Shown here in pieces: positions 9,543-14,195 of a DNA stretch of 14,195 nucleotides. Source of the DNA: Chloromonas sp. AAM2. Lineage: Eukaryota; Chlorophyta; Chlorophyceae; Chlamydomonadales; Chlamydomonadaceae. Position 1 is the stretch's first letter. Each line of letters begins with the position of its first letter. The DNA lies in assembly GCA_004335635.1 (NCBI GenBank), contig QAXH01006010.1:1-14195 (forward strand), given 5' to 3'. A program made the position numbers and the translations under genes. The notes under the pieces were generated by a model that saw nothing but the letters and a program-made list of their open reading frames with translations, was not told the origin of the DNA and did not search any database.

Positions 9543-9578
9543 TGGTTTGACTGGGTGTGTGGAATGGTTTGACTGGGT
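9521..9578. repeat. TTTGACTGGGT direct repeats
   Basis: TTTGACTGGGT occurs at 9521-9531, 9546-9556 and 9568-9578, spaced 22 to 25 bases apart. The first copy is the right arm of the hairpin. Confidence 0.9.
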
Positions 9579-9701
9579 ATGTGGACCTCTGCCCACTCAC
9601 CCGCACCGTGGCCTGCCGCTGGCGAAGAGCCTCAGCCTTGCCCCCTGGGGGGATCTTACTTCAGAAAACTAGGTAAGCTCTTGGCCATGGAAATCACAGG
9701 C

Positions 9702-9731
9702 CACAAGAGCAGAGATCACAAGAGCAGAGAT
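9702..9731. repeat. 15-base tandem duplication
   Basis: CACAAGAGCAGAGAT occurs twice in tandem, and CACAAG recurs after a short gap. Confidence 0.85.
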
Positions 9732-10334
9732 CACATCATCACAAGTGCACATGAGTGCACGATCTTGCCAACAAGTGGACATGTGCGATAACCAGGAATG
9801 CAAGCCAAATCCCATGGGCCTTCAGCTTGAGGCCAAAGCATAGCAGACCCGGCAAATGTCTTTCCACATAGCAGGACGTCAATTGACTCTTGGCTTTGGT
9901 AAACCATCCTCATCCTGCTTGCATGTTTACGCAATTGAAGTGTGTGTCAGCACTACCTATATCAGTCAAAACCACCGTATAACCGGGCGTAGTTGCCTCG
10001 TCTTGCGCACACATAACCATCTCATGACTACAGCATACCGCTAACAAACACTACCATCAGACACCCGTAATATAACGTACTCCCACTCGCTCGCCGCTTT
10101 GTCTGCTTGATTTGTAACCTGCCAAACCAAACCGCATGCAGCATAAGATTGCCAAGCATCAGCAACCTTGCATGCAACAGTTCGCTCTCTGCTTGAGTTT
10201 TCCTAGTTTTGACTGGTCTGGCTCTACATGGCAACAAGCGCCCGCTCTGGCTTGTCTGTTGACCAGGGTAGCATGAGTGGTCAACGACATGTGCACATGC
10301 ACGCCATGTCGCGGATAAACATGACCACTGCACA

Positions 10335-10408
10335 CACAAAAAAAGAAGTTGGCCAGTTCTGGGACCAAGCAGGAATTGTCCCGGAACTGGCAACCTTTTT
10401 TTGCGCAC
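10335..10408. repeat. Imperfect inverted repeat with A and T tracts
   Basis: The core arms GCCAGTTCTGGGAC (10352-10365 region) and GTCCCGGAACTGGC (10378-10391 region) pair with one mismatch around a 12-base loop. The pairing continues outward, with small bulges, into an A7 tract on the left and a T7 tract on the right, then partly into ACACAC / GCGCACAC. Confidence 0.88.
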
Positions 10409-10521
10409 ACTAAATGCCGGTTCTGAATGGCCCAATAGCAACTTTGGCTTGTCTGTCGCCCAGGACCTTGTGCACATCACGTTATGCACGCCCCTGATGC
10501 ATACACGTGACTGCATGCTGC

Positions 10522-10627
10522 TCAGCGGTGTGACCCCATGAGTGACATGAGGGGTGCCACCCGCTTGTGGACGTACTGGGGGCAGCTCTTGACCTCTTCC
10601 CGACACAACCAGCTGATTTCTTGTAAC
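10522..10627 (-). CDS. Helical protein, terminal exon
   Basis: From acceptor TTTCTGCAG, the frame reads WLQEISWLCREEVKSCPQYV and ends MGSHR-TGA at 10524-10522. The phase matches the preceding exon. A longer open frame over the same bases in another register (192 codons) shows no such continuity. Confidence 0.7.
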
Positions 10628-12855
10628 CTGCAGAAACCGACAAAGGTAAGGTGAGCTGTGGCCCAGCAGGTGGTGACTATCCTAGAAGATCAAGTACTGA
10701 GTCTAACATAAGCAGCTGTATGTTGTGGCTGCTTGTGCTGTTCTGAGGCCTCGGAACGTCAGCATGTTGTCTGAATTTGCCTGAATTTGTCTGAATTTGC
10801 CTGCTAGCACGAGGCCTGCCTCATCATTTGCAGTAGCTAGTCAGTTGTTGTGCGACTGCATGTTGCCCAGCCCTTGCCCCATGCCACAACGCTCACCCAC
10901 GTGCGTGGATGCAATCCACACCTCACTAACTGTTATCGTGCCGGTTTCCCTACATGCGTTTGCTCCTACCACACCAGACCCAAGATGTGCACGTGGCGAT
11001 TCAAACCTGCTTGGGTAAGGTATCCCAACTGGCAGTTCCAAGTATGTCGAAGATGCCCAGCCTTGCACCCCAGTGGTCTGTTGCAACCAACTCAACCGAC
11101 AGTCCCGCGGCAGGGGGCGGTACTGGAGCTTGCATGTTCCATGTACCAATTCCTTACATGGATGGCGTTTCACAACCGGTTTCTCTACATGTGTTTGCTA
11201 CCACCAGACCCAAGATGTGCATGTGACAATCCAAATTTGAATCTGTGCAGCAACTGGCGCTTACCAGTCTGACATCTCCACATCAAAGAAGGGATTGGAT
11301 GACTCTGTGACAGTCTTGATCTCATCAAACCTAGTTTCAATCACTCTTCGGATGGGCTTGGTGTCCCCTTGGAGCTGATTCAAACATTGCTGCACACAGC
11401 ACGGAGGAGAAAGACAGCACATCACTTCAGGATAATAAGGGTAGACGAATGCACACAAGATAAAAAGCTTACAATTGCACAGGCTGGTTGACCACCCGTG
11501 CTTGTCTGTTACACAAGGTTGTGCTTGTCTGTCACACAAGGTTGTGCTTGTCTGTCACACAAGGTTGTGCTTGTCTATCACACAAGGTTGTATTTGGCTG
11601 CCATACTCACATAGAGCAGCGCCATTTGGTGCGCGAGGTACTTGTGGTGCTCGGGCATGCAGGCGTCGTGGTAGACCTGAGTGGCCATCATGACCAGCTG
11701 GTTCATGTTGTTCACGTACGTCATGTAAGACATCCCTGCGTATGGGCGGGACAGCCATGCGTGTTGCTCGGGTCGCCGGCAGCAGCTGCAGCTGCCCCAG
11801 GCTGTTTGCTCCCGCTGCTGTAGCTTGCTGTAGTGGCTGTCTCAATTGCAACCTGCAGTGGCAGCTGCCGCGGCCAGGCAGCGGCATTGACGGCTGCCTT
11901 TGTCCTTGCTGCACCCTTGGACACCTTGTTGCTCTAAACAGGCACCACACATTAGCTCGCAGAGACAACGGCCACAGGCGGCAATGGCAGCTGCCTCTGT
12001 TGCTGCCACCTCCAGCATTATCCTTGTGCATGCAGCCCTACTCAGCCTCAGCACATGCAGTTGATTGACCAATAGATGACAAACGTGCTGTGGCACCAAC
12101 CTGCATGTGCATCTACTTGCGTCAGCCGTCCAGATGTCAAGCCTTGTTCTAGGTAAGGGAAGAACTCAGATATCCGCAGAGATTCAATCGTCTCCTGCAG
12201 AAGGCAAGCAAGTAAGATGTGGCTCTACAAGCCTGTGCCAAGTGCCAGCCCATGCTCTTGCATCCCGCCTTTGTCATCATGCGCTGATTGGGATGCCCAG
12301 GTTTAACCTGGACAATCAGCACTGGTCAAATGGCTGCTTGCTCTTGGCAATGGTCACTTACGGGGGGTGTTTGCCTGGGGAAGAGGCTGCGGCACATGTC
12401 CTCCACATCTGTCAGCACAGACTCCTCAAAAGTATCGACCGAGTTGAGCTTAATGGCGCGCTCTATGTGCGCATCCGCTATTGCGCACAGCGCTACCAGT
12501 CTTCGTATATCTGGCAAGCCCACCAGTGGCTGATCCAGACAGAGTTTCACTGCGGCAGCAAACAAGGCACACAAAGCAAGCGATTCAAGACCTGCCGTCG
12601 CAGACGCATTGTAACTTCTGCATATTGCTCTCACTGGGCTGTTGCACATGCGCAAAGAAGCGACATTTGGCCACCAGGTGCTGAAAACGGACAATGCTTG
12701 CATGCAAGCGGCCCACCTGCGAAGAGCTGCTGCTGATACGTCAGCTGTGGTGTAACCATAGGTCGCGAGCTGACCAGACCATGGTGGGTTCGCTTAGGCT
12801 TGCTCATGTGGCCTTCGCCGTACACCGGAATGAATTGTGTTTGGCCCGGCCACTC
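10522..12855 (-). CDS. Unrecognised helical protein, spliced; C-terminal part or whole
   Basis: Coding exons in transcript order: 12855-12717 (start uncertain), 12591-12362, 12194-12101, 11735-11611, 11389-11265, 10627-10522. All have GT..AG borders and compatible phases. They give about 272 residues, or 256 if translation starts at the ATG at 12807. No signal peptide, transmembrane segment or catalytic motif is visible. The protein is predicted by eye to be mostly amphipathic helix, with stretches such as LALCALFAAAVKLCLDQP, MNQLVMMATQVYHD and QYVHKRVAPLMSLMG. This is the look of a helical-repeat or scaffold subunit, for example of the VPS35-like type, but I could not match it to any such family. 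It lies upstream of the PDI-like gene on the same strand with 1.9 kb between the coding regions. Its introns (125 to 637 bases) are on average shorter than those of its neighbour. Confidence 0.62.
10771..10800. repeat. 10-base tandem repeat CTGAATTTGY
   Basis: Three consecutive units in the last intron of the helical-protein gene. Confidence 0.9.
10941..11006. repeat. Direct repeat copy 1
   Basis: About 65 bases resembling 11176-11237. Both contain ACCAGACCCAAGATGTGCA and a similar flank (CCGGTTTCYCTACATG). In the last intron of the helical-protein gene. Confidence 0.85.
11176..11237. repeat. Direct repeat copy 2
   Basis: Diverged partner of 10941-11006, about 235 bases away in the same orientation and close to the donor of the fifth exon. 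Confidence 0.85.
11265..11389 (-). CDS. Helical protein, fifth exon
   Basis: Encodes QCLNQLQGDTKPIRRVIETR, then FDEIKTVTESSNPFFDVEMSD, between acceptor TGTGCAG and donor GTAAGC. It leaves two bases (TG) that become Trp with the first base of the last exon. Confidence 0.8.
11501..11592. repeat. 23-base tandem repeat, four copies
   Basis: Unit CTTGTCTGTCACACAAGG plus TTGTG, four copies with one or two substitutions. Fills much of the 221-base intron between the fourth and fifth exons of the helical-protein gene. Confidence 0.94.
11611..11735 (-). CDS. Helical protein, fourth exon
   Basis: A 125-base exon (CCGCAG-like acceptor CGCAG, donor GTGAGT). It encodes MSYMTYVNNMNQLVMMATQV, then YHDACMPEHHKYLAHQMALLY. 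The Met-rich heptad-like spacing suggests packed helices. A different minus-strand frame over the same bases is longer but has low-complexity content and was rejected. Confidence 0.78.
12101..12194 (-). CDS. Helical protein, third exon
   Basis: A 94-base exon (TCCTGCAG..GTTGGT) whose sequence is ETIESLRISEFFPYLEQG followed by LTSGRLTQVDAHA. It is needed to reconcile the phases of its neighbours: phase 0 on entry, phase 1 on exit. Too short to stand out as an open frame by itself. Confidence 0.72.
12362..12591 (-). CDS. Helical protein, main exon
   Basis: A 230-base exon from acceptor ACGGCAG to donor GTAAGT. It encodes 76 residues of helical sequence including LVALCAIADAHIERAIKLNS and EESVLTDVEDMCRSLF. 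The frame is open further upstream to 12703, and another acceptor (ATATGCAG) exists at about 12621, but its phase does not fit the preceding exon. The overlapping plus-strand open frame of 209 codons is its shadow. Confidence 0.75.
12717..12855 (-). CDS. Helical protein, first exon seen
   Basis: The frame LTYQQQLFA leads into donor GCAG|GTGGGC in phase 1 and joins the next exon as Ala-Gly-Leu-Glu. Two starts are possible: an ATG at 12807 (MSKPKRTHHGLVSS), or an acceptor (GTAACAG) at 12857-12856 that opens the same frame as EWPGQTQFIPVYGEGH. A TAA lies in frame just before that acceptor, so the frame does not extend further. Confidence 0.5.
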
Positions 12856-14084
12856 CTGTTACGTCACAATGGCCAGATATGTACCACCCGAGCTTGAGCG
12901 CTATCGCTGAGCGTAGAACTCATGAAGCACAGCGTACGACTCGACCCCGTACAGTCACATGTCTGTTGGCGGTTGTCTGGCCCTTGGCCTCCCCACCCTG
13001 CCGCTACTGCGCCCCATGCATGGTAGCCTTGAGGACACTGGCGCAAAGGTTGCAACGAATCGTTGCTCTTGAGGACATCATCACACGTTGTTTCCTGTCC
13101 AGAGTTCCTTTCGTGCATTACTACTTCTTGCAGGTTTCTTGAGGTTCCTGTATCAAACACTGCCTTGCTGGCCCTTGAGTGCGAGAGGCACACATCCTGA
13201 GGTGTTGCCGCTCAATGTGCCCTGCCTGCAGTGTGCTGCTGATACCTGATGCAGAATGTAGGTGCCTGAATTCCGGCTACTGCCGCAACAACTTGCCAGG
13301 CAGTAGATAAAACGGCAGGCAACAGCTTTGAGAATTAAACAAGGACAACGATGTACCAGTGAACAAACTACATTGCCTGATGGACGTGGTTGGGATGCAA
13401 GTCAGACGCCGTCAGACATGATCCTCATCCGCTGACAGTCAGTTACAGTCAGCAGCAGCTGTATATGAATGTCATAGCTATCAAAGCAGAAATGATAGAT
13501 GTTCATGGGCCTGGCTAAGCATTTCACGAGTGCAGCCTGCCCAAAATCACTCAATGCACACTGCACATTGATGCACACTGGAAAACTGCTGGTCCTCAAG
13601 CTTCAACTTGAGGCTTATTTTGGCTTTTGATATACAGCCCACAACAACTAAGTTCTCCAGTGAGGTTCAGTGGATACTGCGGCATGCTTTTTTCAGAATA
13701 CTCGATGCAGCAGTTGTGCGACATAGGTATTATGACATGGGAGTTCGTGAAAATAATATGTGTGTGGTGCAACAAACTTAAGTGCGTACTGTGTTTATGG
13801 TTGTCTCGGCCGCGTCCGGGTCACATCCTGCTATGCCCAACGCCAGTAACGTTTTGGCACAATGCTGGCCCCCAATTGTACTATCTCTCAATGTGAATAA
13901 GTGCTTCTGACACGAATCGACCTGCTTGTACAACCTATGCACATTCCTCGTGAGAGAAAAGGATGCAAATCTGACAACTGCTCACTTTATTGCTGGTGCA
14001 GTGGTGCACTTAACAGTTGTGCTGCTTGTTTTCCTTCCACCCTTGCCCCAGCTGAGCAGTCCTCCCCGGACTGAAGGTGATGTA
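12856..14084. other. No supported gene
   Basis: I could not find an exon with coherent borders and protein-like sequence on either strand. If the helical protein has more N-terminal exons they should be here or beyond, on the minus strand. A short hairpin (CCTCAAG / CTTGAGG, loop CTTCAA) lies at 13594-13613. Confidence 0.4.
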
Positions 14085-14127
14085 GCACGCACGCACACAC
14101 ACACACACGCGCACGCGCGCGCGCGCA

Positions 14128-14192
<65 letters not shown>

Positions 14193-14195
14193 GCG
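14085..14195. repeat. CA/CG alternating dinucleotide tract at window edge
   Basis: At least 111 bases of strictly alternating purine and pyrimidine: CA repeats with a CG-rich core at about 14108-14134 and CGCG again at the very end. The tract continues past the window. Confidence 0.95.

Larger units (their letters stand above)
8622..10521. other. Intergenic region between the two tandem genes
   Basis: No exon or RNA gene was found here on either strand. By position it holds the 3' region of the upstream gene and the promoter and 5' UTR of the PDI-like gene. I found no convincing TATA box. The algal poly(A) signal TGTAA (minus strand) was seen only at about 9018-9014, about 1.5 kb past the upstream stop codon, too far to call. 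A minus-strand stretch at about 8903-9000 gives short open frames in all three frames, but without coherent splice borders. The clear structures are the repeats at 9497-9578, 9702-9731 and 10335-10408. Confidence 0.5.

Noticed and set aside
10028..10606. 192-codon minus-strand open frame
   Set aside because: It overlaps the terminal exon of the helical protein in a different register, has no recognisable protein pattern, and covers the stem-loop and A/T tracts.
11555..12031. 158-codon minus-strand open frame
   Set aside because: It overlaps the fourth exon of the helical protein in another frame and is rich in Arg, Gln and Ala from GC-rich repeats.
12107..12736. 209-codon plus-strand open frame, the longest in the window
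   Set aside because: It overlaps minus-strand exons with phase-matched splice sites. Its own sequence is Cys-, His- and Gln-rich and lacks domain-like patterning.
14020..14076. Possible tiny plus-strand exon: strong pyrimidine tract ending CCCCAG at about 14050, then a GTGATG donor
   Set aside because: Only about 25 bases, no neighbouring exon found on the plus strand, and all minus-strand frames are equally plausible.
13982..14190. Cys-Val repeat proteins on the minus strand
   Set aside because: These are translations of the CA/TG microsatellite.

Overview
The window looks like nuclear DNA of a eukaryote, most plausibly a chlorophyte green alga; a chlamydomonadalean is a guess. It has short exons (45 to 189 bases) cut by many introns, mostly 100 to 980 bases, with GT..AG borders and donors such as GTGAGT, GTGGGT and GTAAGC. 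Exons are GC-rich, introns are closer to 50% GC, and there is a lot of TG/CA microsatellite and short tandem repeat. No bacterial-style operon, tRNA, rRNA, CRISPR array or transposase was found. Almost every long open frame is a shadow or intron read-through; the real coding sequence lies in short minus-strand exons that I joined by splice site and phase.

Region 1 to 8621 (minus strand) is one gene for a secreted or ER-lumen protein of the protein disulfide isomerase (PDI) family. Fifteen exons join with every phase compatible and give 552 residues. A sixteenth, partial exon probably runs off the left edge, so the C-terminus, including any ER-retention signal, is outside the window. The product has a signal peptide, one canonical thioredoxin domain with a CGHC active site, then about 400 residues that read as three more thioredoxin-like units without a CXXC pair.

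Region 8622 to 10521 is the gap between two same-strand genes. It holds the putative promoter and 5' UTR of the PDI-like gene and the 3' region of the upstream gene, plus two conspicuous inverted repeats (9497-9542 and about 10335-10408).

Region 10522 to 12855 (minus strand) is the C-terminal part, or perhaps all, of a second spliced gene. Six exons join in phase into about 272 residues of mainly helical, soluble-looking protein ending at a TGA. I do not recognise the family.

Region 12856 to 14195 has no exon I can support. It ends in a long CA/CG dinucleotide tract reaching the window edge. The two genes are tandem, but nothing in the sequence links their functions.
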